From the NCBI RefSeq assembly GCF_015832195.1, contig NC_052018.1:65595666-65659665 (forward strand): a stretch of 64,000 nt of DNA, written 5' to 3'. Positions within the stretch are counted from its first letter, which is position 1; each line of letters begins with the position of its first letter. Positions 53,101 through 63,213 of this stretch are shown here, in pieces. Origin of the DNA: Motacilla alba alba. Lineage: Eukaryota > Chordata > Aves > Passeriformes > Motacillidae. The notes under the pieces were generated by a model. The model made no database searches. It saw only the letters and a list, made by a program, of their open reading frames with translations, and had not been told where the DNA came from. Both the position numbers and the translations under genes were made by a program.

Positions 53101-56100
53101 CTGATGGAAATTTACTTAGCCAGTAATACTCTTAGAGGCTCTTAAAACATGGAGAAGTACAGAGAAAAGAAATGCATAAAGACAGATGAGAGAGTAAGAC
53201 AAAAACCACCATCCTATCTATATGGAAGTGTAACAATTCTATGTCAACAAGATTTGCTGCCTCTTACATTGAAAGAGTTGCATTTGTAAGGGTGTAGGAA
53301 TAGAGGATTGCAATTACTAGAAACTGGCCAAAAGCTATGTGCTGAATTTGCTAGTTTGAAGCTTGTCAGGCGTCCCTTGAATTTTTCTTGACCTGCCTGA
53401 ATCTTTTACTTAGCTTAGCTGTGATAGCAATTTCTGTAATTCACTAGGTGTCTATGGCTAATTTTTAGTACATTTTTAAACTTTTGTTTATCTTTGTGTG
53501 GTACAAAGATAGCTTTATATAGACAGCAGTAACAAGCAGTTATTCCATGTAAAATGAGATATTTACAACTACCACAATGATGTAGTGTAGGGAAATATAG
53601 GCCTAGTAACAATAGCAAAGGCTATTGACAAGTAAAGATATAGGATGCAGTGTAAAGTACAGCCATGGGATGCTAAGAGATGGTGCACAGGCTTGGCAGT
53701 GAATAAGAAAGCCATGGCTATAAACAACTCACCCACAGTCAAAGAAATGCGGACTTAGAGCTGGACAAAACTGGTTTTAGGGGCAACAAAGAGAACAAAG
53801 AAAGAGTATGTAACATTCATAAAAGGCATCATGTCCACTAAATCCGGCGTTTTCGTGGAGCTGCAGACCAATGAAGAAAGAGAAAGATGCAAACATGCTA
53901 GCAAACATAAAAATGACCCTCACTGGACTCCTGTGTGAGGAAGAAACTATCAACACAAAAATCTTATTCCTACTGATGAAGGTAGTGACAACTGGCGATT
54001 GCACCGCCACTACATCTACCAAACCCTTGACCTCAGGGTCCAGATGAGCCTAAGTAGAAAGGTGAGCAGAAAAGCAGGACAATTAGAAACAAGTAATTGT
54101 GATTGTTACTCTTTTCTTTGCCTGTAGCAATAAATTTGGACGAATAATAGACCTATAAATTTTCAAGTATACTAAGATTAAATTCATGGCCTCACTTTTA
54201 TGTAAGGTGTGCTTCCCCCTTCCTGATAAAAATACTGAGTGTAAGGGTAATACTGGGGGAGGAGTTACAGACCAGAACTCTATCTCTTTTGTCCTGCTTT
54301 TGTTTCTCATCAGACAAAATTTTTATCAATCTGGTTTTCAAAATAGGCCAAACATAATTTTTGCTGCTTGTGCATTTTAGAAACATTACATCTGTATGTA
54401 ACTTTTTTTAAGCACTTAACTGTATCAGAAACACTTATCTCCATGCTGCAATTGTAACAAAGTATTTCAAACCTCCTAAAAAACAGATTAAAGAATCTGA
54501 ATATAATCCTGCGAGGCGAGTAAGAGAAAAGGCAGTTTGCCTGTTCTCTTTGAAAGAAGACTATGACATGAGCTGGAAAAATTCAAACAGCATGTCAACT
54601 TTAGAAGAACTTGGAAAAGTGACATTTTTACACATTCATAAAGGAGTAATTTTAATTTATTTTTGTTTTGTGGGACACTCAAGATTCATATAATTATTTT
54701 TGTTTCTCATTCAAAGCTTTTTTTGCCTTGTAATTCAGACAAAATTGATATTGACAGAGCTGTCTAGCAGGAGCAGCAAAAGGAATCTTAGCAGTCAGCA
54801 TAGCAATTTGTATGGTGGGGGCACAAGGGAAGCCCAGAAAGCAGTACTGACAAAACAAAAGCAAGTACAATTACACCAGTATGACTTCTTTTAACCTCCC
54901 AGTACACAGAGATGGAGCATATCCTTTACTCCTGTACTGAAAAGAGTAAAGAAAATGCTACAGCCCTTTGTTCTTACCTTTAATGATATGGATACCAGCT
55001 AAGCCATTAAGAGCACACACCAACTGTCGGTGAGCTTCTTCACACTCTGTTCGACACTTCTTTTGCAAAGATGCCAACAGCTCCTCCATGGTCATGGTGC
55101 TGAAAAGGAGACCAAATGGCTTGAATTTGAAACAAAATCACCGTACTAGAAAAGTAAGAGGGTTATGCTGAGCAGCATAGCAGATCAGTACATGCAGCCA
55201 ACATATTGCAAATGTTTTTTTGAGATTTCTTTACTTATTAAAAAACCTCTAGCTGTCAGGTTTTCTTCCTGCTAGAGCCTCACCCTAACTTAAGTGTGTC
55301 CAGAGGTTGACATCTGCTGGAACACAAAGAAATAAAAAGCAAGAAGAAAATTTGAACTTGGTAGAATAATCCTTCATGGGACAAAATATTGTTCTCCTTC
55401 TGTTAGTGGTGAACTGCAAACGAGCAAAATAGAGCTCGTTTTGTCAAAAGCTGGTTGGATAAAAACAGTTATGACAGACTACACTCAATACAAATTTGAT
55501 AGCACAGTGTCTAACTATTGGTCTCTGCTCAAGTAGGTGCAAAGTCAGCTTCAGCTGCTAAGGCACTGCAAGAACCCTGTATAACAAAGAGCAAGGAGAA
55601 GGACACAAAACTTCTATCAAGGATTGAAAGAGACTCAATAGAAAGGATGGAATAGGAAACAGTAGCAATAACACTGGCAGTGCTAAAAGTTGAAGTTCTT
55701 CCCTACCTGTAACTTAAAAAAGAAACATAGACACCACTCTGAGAGATGGGAATTGAAACAGCCTGCTCTTTCCAAACCTCCTTCTAACTGACTGAAGAGG
55801 TAGCAGCTACATTTCACAACAGGACTGGCAACATGGTTTTTTTTTTTTTGGTCCAACAAAAGCTGAGACCAAAATGGTACTTGCAAAGAGCTTGTGGGGG
55901 AAGATGATCTTGAAAGCATGCAAATAAAAGAGCATTTGTACAGCTTTCAAGTCTGGATCTATATTTACAAATTCTGCAACCTCACATTAACATTTTCTTT
56001 GAACTAAAGAATTATTGAATTCTGTTGATTCAATTCTTTCATTGCTCTATTCATGAATGTGATCTTTCTAAGAGACGACAAAAAACCAGTGGGCTTATTT

Positions 56101-59100
56101 TAAAACAAAAAAAAGAATCTGGTTTGTTTCATGCTCAATCTATTACCTGCAACACTTCAGTCATAGTAAGGTTAGAATGCCACTGGAGAATCAAATGCCT
56201 TCAGTACTATGTTCTTTAACACAAGAATTACACTAATGAACCCACTGTGACTGTTCAGCTTCTGAGGTCAGATTACCCTGGTGTGCCATAGTCACACATT
56301 TAACTAAAGAAGCTTAAATTAGGCTTATTTGAGGACTGTACAAGAACTTGCACTGCTGGAGACAATCAGAGTTTTGCTTTGGATAAAGTAGGCCATTTAA
56401 GAAATGACAGAAATTCACCTTTTCTGTAGTGGCAAGAACTCTCCCCGAACAGCTTGTGGGTGACAGCAGGCCTGCCTGAGCCGTAGCAAAGGGTATAGAA
56501 TAGAAGTCACAGTCCTTCTATCTAGGCTGCTAAGCTTCAGAGTCCAGTCTGAAATCTTCCTGAGTTTTGCCAATGCATCCTGGCAGCACACCTCGTGCTG
56601 GCGATGATAGAAGTGTCTCTCCACAGGAGAGAAGTGAAGCCAGTGTATATTTTCTGTCTGAGGGGGGATTTGAATCTGAAATTAAAAAAGAAAGTAAGTA
56701 ATTTGCAAATAAAACTATTGATAAACGATGTTCGGGAATTCTAAAACTCCAAACTTTGATTTACTTGGTCAAGCACATCCTTCTTTGCTGATCTCCACAT
56801 TATCTTCGCAATTAGACTGTAGAGAGGCCGGGGATTTTTCCTACAATAAGGTCGATATAGTAGCTGGTCCCACCAATGTTTGACCCAGTAAGGATCAACT
56901 CCAAGAAAAAGGACTAATCCATACAAATCTGCCAAGAAAAGAAAGTGTTTATGTTTTAATACTTCGCAATACATCTCAAAAAAATTACCTGTCATACAAA
57001 GCCTATGAAGCATAAACCATCTCCATTCTGGCCTTTATCTTTTGCACTTTTTTTCCAGTCACTCCCTCAGCAAAATATCTGAGGCAGGGGATTGGGTAGT
57101 GGAAGATGAGTGTTCTCTCCTTTAGCTCGTTTTTGATTTCCACACAACTTGAGAGAATATAGCTGTTTGTGAGACACTTTCCTAATTTCAAGCTTAGCAG
57201 AAGAAAGCAAAGAATTTAAGCCTATTCAGAGTAGAGGCAAGAGGCAGAAATTACATGATTGCATATGGTTAACTGGGTTTGCCAGGTTTTTCTAAACCAA
57301 TATTGCTCAGCATCATTACTTCTGACCCTGCTGTGCACCAACTGTCTGCTGTCCACAATCCTAGAAGGGGCTGCAATTCAGAAGCATTTTCACTTCTCTA
57401 GTAATGCATAAGAAATTAACAAAAGACACTTCAATTGTTTTTTTGCTAATTGAGAGAATACATCTTGCTAATTCTGTCTAATTCAGAAACCTGTCACTTT
57501 TTGGATTTAAATTTAAGGGCATACTGACTTTAAACTTCTGTCTAAATCTTACTGGAAAAATACAGAAGCACACATTTAAATGCTGCATGTGGATACTGCA
57601 GAAACAAGAGATATGCGATGATCTCTCATAGTTCTTGAGAATCTGGTGGCTACATTCCTTATTCTGTTAGCTTTATCGTAATTCAATATTCAGCTGAAAG
57701 CATCAAGACATTCACCAAATACATCACAGACCAGAGGAAGAAAAATCCTGGGAATCATTTCTATGCAAGAAGCAATTGCTTGCCCAGAGGTCCTATCCCA
57801 CTGCATTACAGCAGCAATGGCACAGATTGAAATGAGTCAGCAGTTTTCATCCCTGAAGTGATGGGGGCTGCCTTAGAGTCTGTCAACATGGATTATGAAC
57901 CGTATGACATTTCAGATATGTATTAAATCAACTCTATCACACACAGAGCCTTGAAGGAGTTCATCACGACACTAAAATCAATCACTTTTTTCTGCAGCTT
58001 TGCTCTATTAATGCTGTATTCTAGCAACTATTACATGTATTTATAAATTTAATTCAAAATTTCATTATGAATTGATCTAAAATATTGATTTTTACAACTT
58101 AGTATCCAAATAACTGTCCACAAATGCTTACACTAATTTATGCACTTCCAAAAGCATTGCCCCAATGTGTACCATACATTCCAAAATCCATCAGAGAACA
58201 CAAGGAGGCAGATAGTCAGCTCCCTTTCTTTTATTCTATCTCTGTCTGAAGCCTGTCTACAGAAACTGAGCATCACACAAAAAGAAAGACAAGATAAATG
58301 TCACCTGCTAACATACAGCTACCTACTCCACACATCTCAATTCATTTAGTCCTTACATAAGGACTGGAGACAGTTTCATAAGCTTTAGCACAATTTTTAG
58401 GATTTATATTCATGGCAGTGGATGACCACGGTAGTTCATACAGAGCCAGGCAAAAAGCAAATACAGCTTTGCTTGCTGTATTTGACAGTTCACAGGATTC
58501 TGTAACCAGAGCAAACTATCTGCTATAAAGAAGTGTTAATATTTATCCACTCCACTAAGTGAAAACTGAAGAACACACTTGAGTCAGCTACTAGAAACAC
58601 AGTTTCTCTGCTCCCCAAAATATTTGTCTAACTCAGGGAGACAAAAAGATTTCAGCTCTTCAATTTGTATACATGTATTCAATTGATACATGTAATGATG
58701 GCCTTATTATCATGCTTAATGGCTTACGAAGTTGGAATATCTAGTGAATTCAGAACTAAACTAGCAGACATTTTAACTGCTTCAAAGCCCCACCTAGTTA
58801 TCAGCGTAAGGAAAGCCCAGAGATTACACCACTACATAAAATCTCACCTTCCAATCCTCGCTGCACAGGAGTGCCACTGACACACCAGCGATTGATTCCA
58901 CTCAAACGGAGTGCCATCTCAGCAGCCTAATGAAAGGACACAGAGCCAATGGTAGGAAAGGAAAAACAGAGTGGAACACAGACTGACAACATGTGGATCT
59001 TATTTTTGAGAACTCTGAACATCTTTTCAGAATGTACCCTTAGACCTAGAAGCAGCATTGGCGCAATATATTATAAAAACATACATAAATTTTTTGATCT

Positions 59101-62100
59101 TTTTAGAAGGTAACTAAGAGCTGATAAAAGCCATGTCGTCTTCCAAGTAATCAAGTGCAATTAAGGCTTCACAGAAGGCAAACAAGTAGCAAACTAAACT
59201 GTATGTTTAGAAAATTCCAAACATTAAAGCCTATAAGGCATTATATAAGTAGCATTTTTGTCTTCCCGTGTTGGGCTAAAAGACTGGACAAAGACTAATT
59301 AAAATAATCCTCCCTGCAGGCTGTATCCCTTGAGTTTGCAGACAGACTGATGACTATTTTAGCTTCTAGACCCAAAGGACATATCTATGCCTCTGAACCA
59401 CAGCACTGAACAAGGCTAGTGTCTTGTTTGAAACTATCAAACACCATATACAACATGATGACCTAGTTCTTTAAACTATCAGTATAGATTATGTTGAGTA
59501 TTTTTTGAGCTGGATATACTTCACAATCTGTCAAAATTCCAACAGGAGAACCATTCAGTAGTAAGCGTCTCCAACAGAAAATTCACTTCTGAAGAACAAG
59601 GGACAAGGACAAACTACATGGATGTACTCTGAACATTAAGAGGGGTGACGGAAAGACTCTATTATTTACAATAAACTTGTCCAAACATTTTCAAGTTAAA
59701 GAATGCATGACCAGGAATGTCATACCTTTGCAGTGGTGCATTCAACCATCTGTGCTTCATCGAGGCAGATCCTCCACCACTCCACTGCCACCAAGGGGCT
59801 GGGGATGGCCATGTAGCGCTTCTGGTTCCTGAAGCGGCGCCCGTCCTCGCTGTTGCTGTGGGGAATGTCCACGTAGTTCAGCTCGGAGCGCAGCACGTCG
59901 TAGGTGGTGATAACCACCTCCTGCTCTGCCAGCATGTGCGGCTGCAAAAAGCCGTGCTTCTTCACACCTTGATACACCTACAGGGATTTACAGGCAACAG
60001 CACAATAGCAAAGAAGGGAGGTAAGAAACACGTTGATAAAAATGCTAACATACCAGAACAGCTTAATATGTGCAAGCTTTTAGCAGTGTTGCTCATATAA
60101 AAAGAAATTATTCATAAAATCTGTAATCATCTAACAGTGTGGTGGGAAACTCATCTAAGTAGTCTAATAATAAATACAATAGAGTAATGGATACAAAATT
60201 TGTTTAACTTTTTATGACTTTGCGAAACATTTATTTCCTCCTTTGAAGGAGAGAGTCCTTAATTATTTTCTACAACAGTTATTTGTTGTAACAGTTGTTT
60301 GAAGATTAAGTATTCCATAATGTTGTATGGAACAACATTATACAAGTTACTGTTACATGTTCAGTCTTCTCCTCTGCTTTACTGTAGATCATTACCTTTC
60401 TCCCAAAAGCTTTACTCACTAAAACTTAATGGATGATTAGGTAAAGACAGAAATGCACATCAAAATATATAAAAACCAGAAATGACACTCTGAGTAAAGT
60501 TTTACCTACAGAGATTTAAGAGATGAAAAAAAAAGTCCTAGGTAAAATACAGTCCCTTTGCACTAAGAGAAACCTTTCATATTGACGTTTGTTCTATTAA
60601 CAGAAGTACTTTTCTTGTCTCCCTCATAATGTTAAGCCAAATCCCTTTAGAAACATACAGAAGTTAAAATAGCTGCTCTTTACCCCTTGACAATCAGCAT
60701 GATTTCACTGTTAATTTCACTCTTAACCCTACTTTTTCTCCCAGAAATAATCTTCCTCTACATTTGTGCATATGGCAACAGTATTTCTGTCTGCTGAAAG
60801 AAACACCTGCAGATAATTTCTTTCTTATGCCCCAGAGTGGGACAGCCGAGCAACCCAGGTCATTGCACATGAAACAAAAGAGAGAAGGGGAGTTCGGAAG
60901 GGGAAGAAAAAAGAAACAAATTAACCAAAAAGAGCATGCTCTCTGAAGTAACCAAGAAGAAACAAACAGCTGCCAAAGTCTAATGATTTCTTCAAGTACT
61001 TATGAATAGATCTTCTGGAGATTTATATCTTGGCAAAGTTTTGGTTGTTTTCACAGCAGCAGGAAAAGACAATCTGCTACAAAGCAAGACTTAGTGATAA
61101 ATTTTAATTTCTTGTTCTATTACATAAAACCATTAGAATTTCCCATGGGTTGTAAGCAGTTGAAGAGTAAAAAACACATGTCACATGCAATGCAAAAGTT
61201 GTTAACATGGGAAACTGATTCTTTGAAACATCTCCATTACTTTCATTTTACCTTAACAGAAAATAAACCACCAAATTTTCATTTTGAAGCAACACTGAAA
61301 ACAAGTCTCACAGTTGGCAGTTAAAAGAAAATGAAAATGATCTTGCAGAATGGAAGATGTCACACAGTTTAAAGTAATGACATTAAGTATTTAAATTATT
61401 TTATTGTCACCATGTAAATCTATTTCTGCTAATTTTCATCAAATCTGGCATTAAACATGGACTGGGCCCTAGGAAAACCATGCGAGTTTTACACATTTAT
61501 TAGTTCCTGCATTAAATCTAATTGCTACTCACACAAATAGCACTGGAGGCCTAGAATTCATTTATGTGTTGGGCAACTATGCGTAGCAGCCAAAGGTACT
61601 GGATATATCCCTGAATACAAAGTTATATCAACCTGTCACTACTTTGTTCAAAATACAAATGTTTGATGGTTTTTAAAGCTCTTGATCATTACAAAAGTTC
61701 TTGACTGCTAAAAATATGAAGGACACAACTTGGCTGCATTGGTAGTAAAAGACTCTTGAATACTGTGATAACAGTATTTTTAAAAAACCTGTATAGCCAT
61801 TATTACTCTAAGTATAATTAGATTCATTCTAGTGACAGGGTTATTAGAAATCAAGTAAAAGGACAATACATGGTCTCCAAATAAGCAACATCCTAACAGA
61901 CTGGTAGATGTTACAGACACAACAGCCAAGTTGTAACAGTATTGTTTTCAGTAAAAAGCAATGCCCAAGACTTTTATAAAGCATGAAAACCAGAAATGCA
62001 AACATACAGGCTTTACCTACAGAAACATATTTATCTAGAACAAAAGGAGGAACAACAGTCCGAGAATTGCTTAAGTGCACATGTACAGTGAGACAACACT

Positions 62101-63149
62101 CAAAACACCCATAGGCCTTTTTAAGTTCCTTGGTAGTCTTTCAAACAGCCTTCCCTCTCAGAAACCACACGTTGCTGAAACCATACAAAAATTTGCCTTC
62201 AGCCACTATACAATCTAGTCCACTGGTTTATCTCCCAGGGACCAACTAAAACAGAAAAAAAAAAAAAGAACTAATTACTAATTGCAGACTGACTGTCTGG
62301 GACACCAATGCATCACATAATGCCAAAGCATTGGTCTAGCAGCAAGAAATGTAGAGCTCTGGTAGAGAGGACAAAGACCTCTGAACTTCGAGCGATACAA
62401 GCCCCAAGCCTTGATAAAATAACTCTCCAGAATATGAAGCAATATAATCTTACCAGAACTCGAAGAGATGATGATCTTACATGTCTGTTGATCTCATCTA
62501 CCCACTGGTGACAAATAGAACTTGGAGAAATTATCAGAGTCGCTCCTGTGGGAACGGGTTTCATTGCCACAAGGCAATGGGGACAGTAGAAGGGCCTGCT
62601 CTTCAGGTTCTCCTCTTTGTAGTTAACACATTCTGCATGCTGCCACAGGTAACATTTCAGGCACTGCACACGAGCTTTGTAGTCAGCCAATCCGAGCTCA
62701 CCGCAGATGCATTCAAAACGATATTCAGCGGTATTAAATGGAAATACAGAACTGGTATGTTGTACACTACTGCCAGCACATTCTTGGGAATGTGAGGACT
62801 GGACCTTTGGGATTTCCTGCTGGATAACAGCTGTAGTTTTAGAAACATCATCATCAGGATGACTGCTCATGTCACTGGAGACAAGGAGGTTGCCATGAAA
62901 ATCAGGAGACTTTGGGACCACAGTTTCTTGCTTAACATTTTTCTCTTCTACAGAGTTCTCATTATTTGCTTCAGATTTCCTGTTATTTTTACTAATTGTA
63001 CAATAATCGTGTTCTTCCATGGCGATATTCTCATGTGGAGCAGTTTTAAAGACATTTTCAGATGTTTCATCACTGTTTCTTGATTCTTTGGTTTGACTTT
63101 TAGCATCAATCACTTGCTTCTTCTGAGTGTTTTCTGAAGTCCTTGCTAC
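32029..63149 (-). CDS. SHPRH: SHPRH, E3 ubiquitin ligase and SNF2-family helicase (22 exons, 5' end beyond window)
   Basis: SHPRH, like yeast Rad5 and the paralogue HLTF, is a nuclear DNA-damage-tolerance factor. With RAD6-RAD18 and UBC13-MMS2 it builds Lys63-linked chains on PCNA at stalled forks, and its ATPase binds chromatin. Twenty-two minus-strand exons join in one frame for 3507 nt (1168 residues plus stop). Domains in window numbering: PHD finger about 146-192 (C4HC3 pattern), SNF2 motif Ia about 201-220, DEAQ box 305-308, SGTP motif 333-336, helical linker about 480-900, RING about 917-964, helicase C about 1000-1136 with TGSNGL (1071-1076) and QAIGRVHRIGQ (1098-1108). The protein ends TEETEELE. 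Identity with human SHPRH is high throughout. About 515 N-terminal residues, including Walker A and the H1/H5-like domain, lie past the right edge. All introns are GT-AG except one GC-AG. In human GRM1 lies upstream and FBXO30 downstream. Confidence 0.97.
33343..33423 (-). CDS. SHPRH: SHPRH window exon 21: helicase C end
   Basis: 81 nt, KSTIVHRFLIKATIEERMQT to TVDR plus two bases. Acceptor AACACATTCAG, donor AGAAG|GTATGT. IKATIEERM is the conserved helix after motif VI in SNF2 enzymes. Confidence 0.96.
35325..35503 (-). CDS. SHPRH: SHPRH window exon 20: helicase C motifs V and VI
   Basis: 179 nt, starting ENLSAFKYNPNINILLLPLH, with TGSNGLN (motif V) and QAIGRVHRIGQ (motif VI, arginine fingers), ending two bases into a Lys codon. 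Acceptor TTGCCTTTTAG, donor AAA|GTAAGA. These residues complete the ATPase site. Confidence 0.97.
35945..36031 (-). CDS. SHPRH: SHPRH window exon 19: helicase C
   Basis: 87 nt, 29 codons, phase 0-0: WQDVLDIISKALYDNNMVFS to ISKFQ. Acceptor with a long T-run ending TTTTTACAG, donor CAG|GTACAT. Placed by homology and frame. Confidence 0.95.
36574..36666 (-). CDS. SHPRH: SHPRH window exon 18: helicase C motif IV
   Basis: 93 nt, 31 codons, phase 0-0: GSHSTKVEAVVRTLKKIQFK to KSLVFST. Acceptor TTTTCAAAG is weak (purine before AG); donor ACG|GTATTA is also weak. The KVEAVVRTL and AKSLVFST strand-helix pair opens the second RecA-like lobe. Confidence 0.95.
36667..40131 (-). other. SHPRH: Largest SHPRH intron in the window (between exons 17 and 18)
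   Basis: About 3.5 kb, AT-rich. It holds an 81-codon open frame (37072-37317) ending at a perfect donor-like CAG|GTAGGT, but with an in-frame stop just upstream of it and no good acceptor. No repeat family was recognised. Confidence 0.7.
40132..40320 (-). CDS. SHPRH: SHPRH window exon 17: RING finger core
   Basis: 189 nt, 63 codons, phase 0-0: WAVLTCGHCFCNECIAIIIQ to ANQEDDIPVK. Acceptor CCTGCACAG, donor AAG|GTGAGT. The remaining zinc ligands are in TCGHCFCNEC and KCAIC, completing the ring that recruits UBC13-type E2 enzymes. Confidence 0.98.
42046..42117 (-). CDS. SHPRH: SHPRH window exon 16: first RING cysteines
   Basis: 72 nt, 24 codons, phase 0-0: SQDKTTGGVNPEPCPICARQ to LGRQ. Acceptor CTAATTTATAG, donor CAG|GTAAGA. 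CPIC supplies the first two zinc ligands of the C3HC4 RING; the rest is in the next exon. Confidence 0.96.
42956..43057 (-). CDS. SHPRH: SHPRH window exon 15: coiled-coil before RING
   Basis: 102 nt, 34 codons, phase 0-0: VEQNRVKLLNDKAVAKSQLQ to LYLTNLEK. Acceptor TTTGCATAG, donor AAA|GTAAGA. Amphipathic helix leading into the RING. Confidence 0.96.
44324..44467 (-). CDS. SHPRH: SHPRH window exon 14: linker before RING
   Basis: 144 nt, 48 codons, phase 0-0: LLHEYWMVLRDHVSAIDELA to VLHIIEPHE. Acceptor TTTTTCTTGCAG, donor GAG|GTAGGG. MATERLRVR and PKPNPPVLHIIEPHE are near-identical to human. Confidence 0.97.
44579..44804 (-). CDS. SHPRH: SHPRH window exon 13: linker
   Basis: 226 nt, beginning SVKGQMAIFEEMIEDQEGLV and ending FEAWKKEYK in phase 0. 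Acceptor GTTTTGAAG, donor AAG|GTACAG. Acidic EEMIED stretch and conserved RGLWATSETER block. Confidence 0.96.
45857..45919 (-). CDS. SHPRH: SHPRH window exon 12: CxxC-bearing micro-segment
   Basis: 63 nt, NCVFCKADELFTEYESKLFM plus H and two bases. Acceptor CTGTATTGCAG, donor CATAG|GTAAGT. The CVFC pair is also present in human SHPRH. Phase 2-2, so skipping would keep the frame. Confidence 0.94.
46235..46408 (-). CDS. SHPRH: SHPRH window exon 11: linker
   Basis: 174 nt, completing Lys and continuing FRDCRGLQYLLTTQLDEVKK to RPVRLPLN plus two bases. Acceptor TTTAAATCAG, donor AACAA|GTAGGT. Contains the conserved EGPPSKQVIEAA and ICHLRP blocks. Confidence 0.95.
47655..47937 (-). mobile_element. 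CR1 LINE 3' fragment
   Basis: The plus strand shows CTGGGGTTGGAAGGGGCCTC, then GAGTATTTCAAGGATGGAGA, CCACAACATCTCTGGGCTAC and CTGTTCCAGTGTTCAG, ending TTTCCTCTTGTGCTG. These are the antisense CR1 3' blocks in order, so it has the same orientation as SHPRH. No coding part. Confidence 0.9.
48300..48765 (+). mobile_element. Diverged CR1-like LINE fragment
   Basis: The plus strand reads AAGGGGAGACCTTATTGCTT, CAAATACTGGAACAGGCTTC, TTGGAGGTACTTAACAGG and GTGACCTCTGAATGTCCCTT, ending ATTCATTACTCTGTAAT. This is the sense order of a CR1 3' untranslated tail with its terminal short repeat. It is older and more diverged than the copy at 47.7-47.9 kb and lies in the opposite orientation. The 5' limit is uncertain. 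Confidence 0.7.
49236..49378 (-). CDS. SHPRH: SHPRH window exon 10: linker
   Basis: 143 nt, IHSGSPWWLDVIQTAIQYAI to SKLSMAE plus two bases. Acceptor TTTTTCATACAG, donor GAGAA|GTAAGA. The SPWWLDVI block and DEELVQRVQNEIT are well kept relative to human. Confidence 0.95.
49872..49873 (-). other. SHPRH: Non-canonical GC splice donor
   Basis: Minus-strand junction AGAAAG|GCAGGTACC. GC donors usually have a strong match to U1 on the exon side (here AAAG), as seen. Frame continuity over the 22 exons requires this site. Confidence 0.85.
49874..49981 (-). CDS. SHPRH: SHPRH window exon 9: helical linker, followed by a GC donor
   Basis: 108 nt, 36 codons, phase 0-0: AEQLRQHYMSKSNAEVAEAH to RELQRK. 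Acceptor CATTTCCATACAG. The exon must end at AAAG before GCAGGT: using the nearby GT four bases on would add GCAG, shift the frame and give a stop about 22 codons into the next exon. So the donor is GC, not GT. Confidence 0.93.
50545..50634 (-). CDS. SHPRH: SHPRH window exon 8: helical linker
   Basis: 90 nt, 30 codons, phase 0-0: RLHSTHNLMELLAKHPGIPP to RLAEE. Acceptor GTATATTTAG, donor GAG|GTAAAC. Skipping it would keep the reading frame. Confidence 0.96.
52191..52222. repeat. Poly(T)/poly(A) inverted homopolymer pair
   Basis: A run of about 15 T followed within a few bases by A-rich sequence (CAAATAAAAAAAAG) inside a SHPRH intron. Capable of a small hairpin; probably simple-sequence noise. 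Confidence 0.5.
52409..52497 (-). CDS. SHPRH: SHPRH window exon 7: helical linker
   Basis: 89 nt, GEYALAAELYREVLRSSEEH to TDSLQ, ending phase 0. Acceptor TTTTTAATTCAG, donor CAA|GTGAGT. Its helix pattern resembles a TPR-like repeat. Not visible as an open frame of its own because of its length. Confidence 0.95.
52498..54977 (-). other. SHPRH: SHPRH intron between exons 6 and 7
   Basis: About 2.5 kb with only short open frames on both strands. The longest (53777-54022, minus) has no supportable splice context. Nothing else recognised. Confidence 0.7.
54978..55099 (-). CDS. SHPRH: SHPRH window exon 6: helical linker
   Basis: 122 nt; with two bases from exon 5 it encodes STMTMEELLASLQKKC through GLAGIHIIK plus one base. 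Acceptor CTCCTTTTCAG, donor AAAG|GTAAGA. Helical, TPR-like character; no catalytic motif. Confidence 0.95.
56419..56675 (-). CDS. SHPRH: SHPRH window exon 5: end of first ATPase lobe
   Basis: 257 nt, beginning IQIPPQTENIHWLHFSPVER and ending EFLPLQK plus two bases. Acceptor TTAATTTCAG, donor AAAAG|GTGAAT. It contains the SNF2 signatures ERHFYHRQHEVCCQD and LYPLLRLRQACCHP, the latter the equivalent of the LRKxCNHP motif (motif IVa region) of SNF2 enzymes. Confidence 0.97.
56765..56928 (-). CDS. SHPRH: SHPRH window exon 4: SNF2 domain, post-motif III
   Basis: 164 nt; completes Asp from exon 3 and continues LYGLVLFLGVDPYWVKHWW to KKDVLDQ, ending phase 0. Acceptor CTTGGCAG, donor CAA|GTAAAT. The HWW and LLYRPYC segments are characteristic of this family. 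It is separated from exon 5 by an intron of only 89 bp. Confidence 0.96.
58848..58926 (-). CDS. SHPRH: SHPRH window exon 3: SNF2 motif III
   Basis: 79 nt, AAEMALRLSGINRWCVSGTP and onward to GLE plus one base; acceptor CCTTTCATTAG, donor GGAAG|GTGAGA. SGTP is motif III, which couples ATP hydrolysis to DNA translocation. Too short to appear as a long open frame; placed by homology, splice sites and frame. Confidence 0.95.
59726..59977 (-). CDS. SHPRH: SHPRH window exon 2: SNF2 motif II (DEAQ box)
   Basis: 252 nt, 84 codons, phase 0-0; acceptor AATCCCTGTAG, donor AAAG|GTATGA. It runs from VYQGVKKHGFLQ to ECTTAK and carries the Walker B-type LDEAQ that coordinates Mg-ATP. Base use is strikingly different from neighbouring exons: 69 of 84 codons end in G or C, and I count about 13 CpGs. 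The protein sequence nevertheless keeps the family pattern closely. Confidence 0.97.
59978..62453 (-). other. SHPRH: SHPRH intron between exons 1 and 2
   Basis: About 2.5 kb, AT-rich. The high GC of exon 2 fades within a few tens of bases on this side. No repeat family or RNA gene recognised. Confidence 0.7.
62454..63149 (-). CDS. SHPRH: SHPRH window exon 1: PHD finger and SNF2 motif Ia
   Basis: 696 nt, 232 codons, phase 0 at both ends; acceptor TTTACTTTGTAG, donor CTG|GTAAGA. It starts VARTSENTQKKQ. The first 145 residues are an acidic, Ser-rich low-complexity insertion that separates the two halves of the SNF2 ATPase. The PHD finger follows, with zinc ligands in FECICGE, VQCLKC, WQHAEC and FYCPHC. 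The exon ends in the ATPase strand-helix LIISPSSICHQWVDEI. It is AT-rich at third positions, unlike the next exon. Confidence 0.97.
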
Positions 63150-63213
63150 CTACAAAGTAAAATTAACCAAGAATGTCACACTTTACATTCTAACTTGCCC
63201 AGTGACGTTTAAC

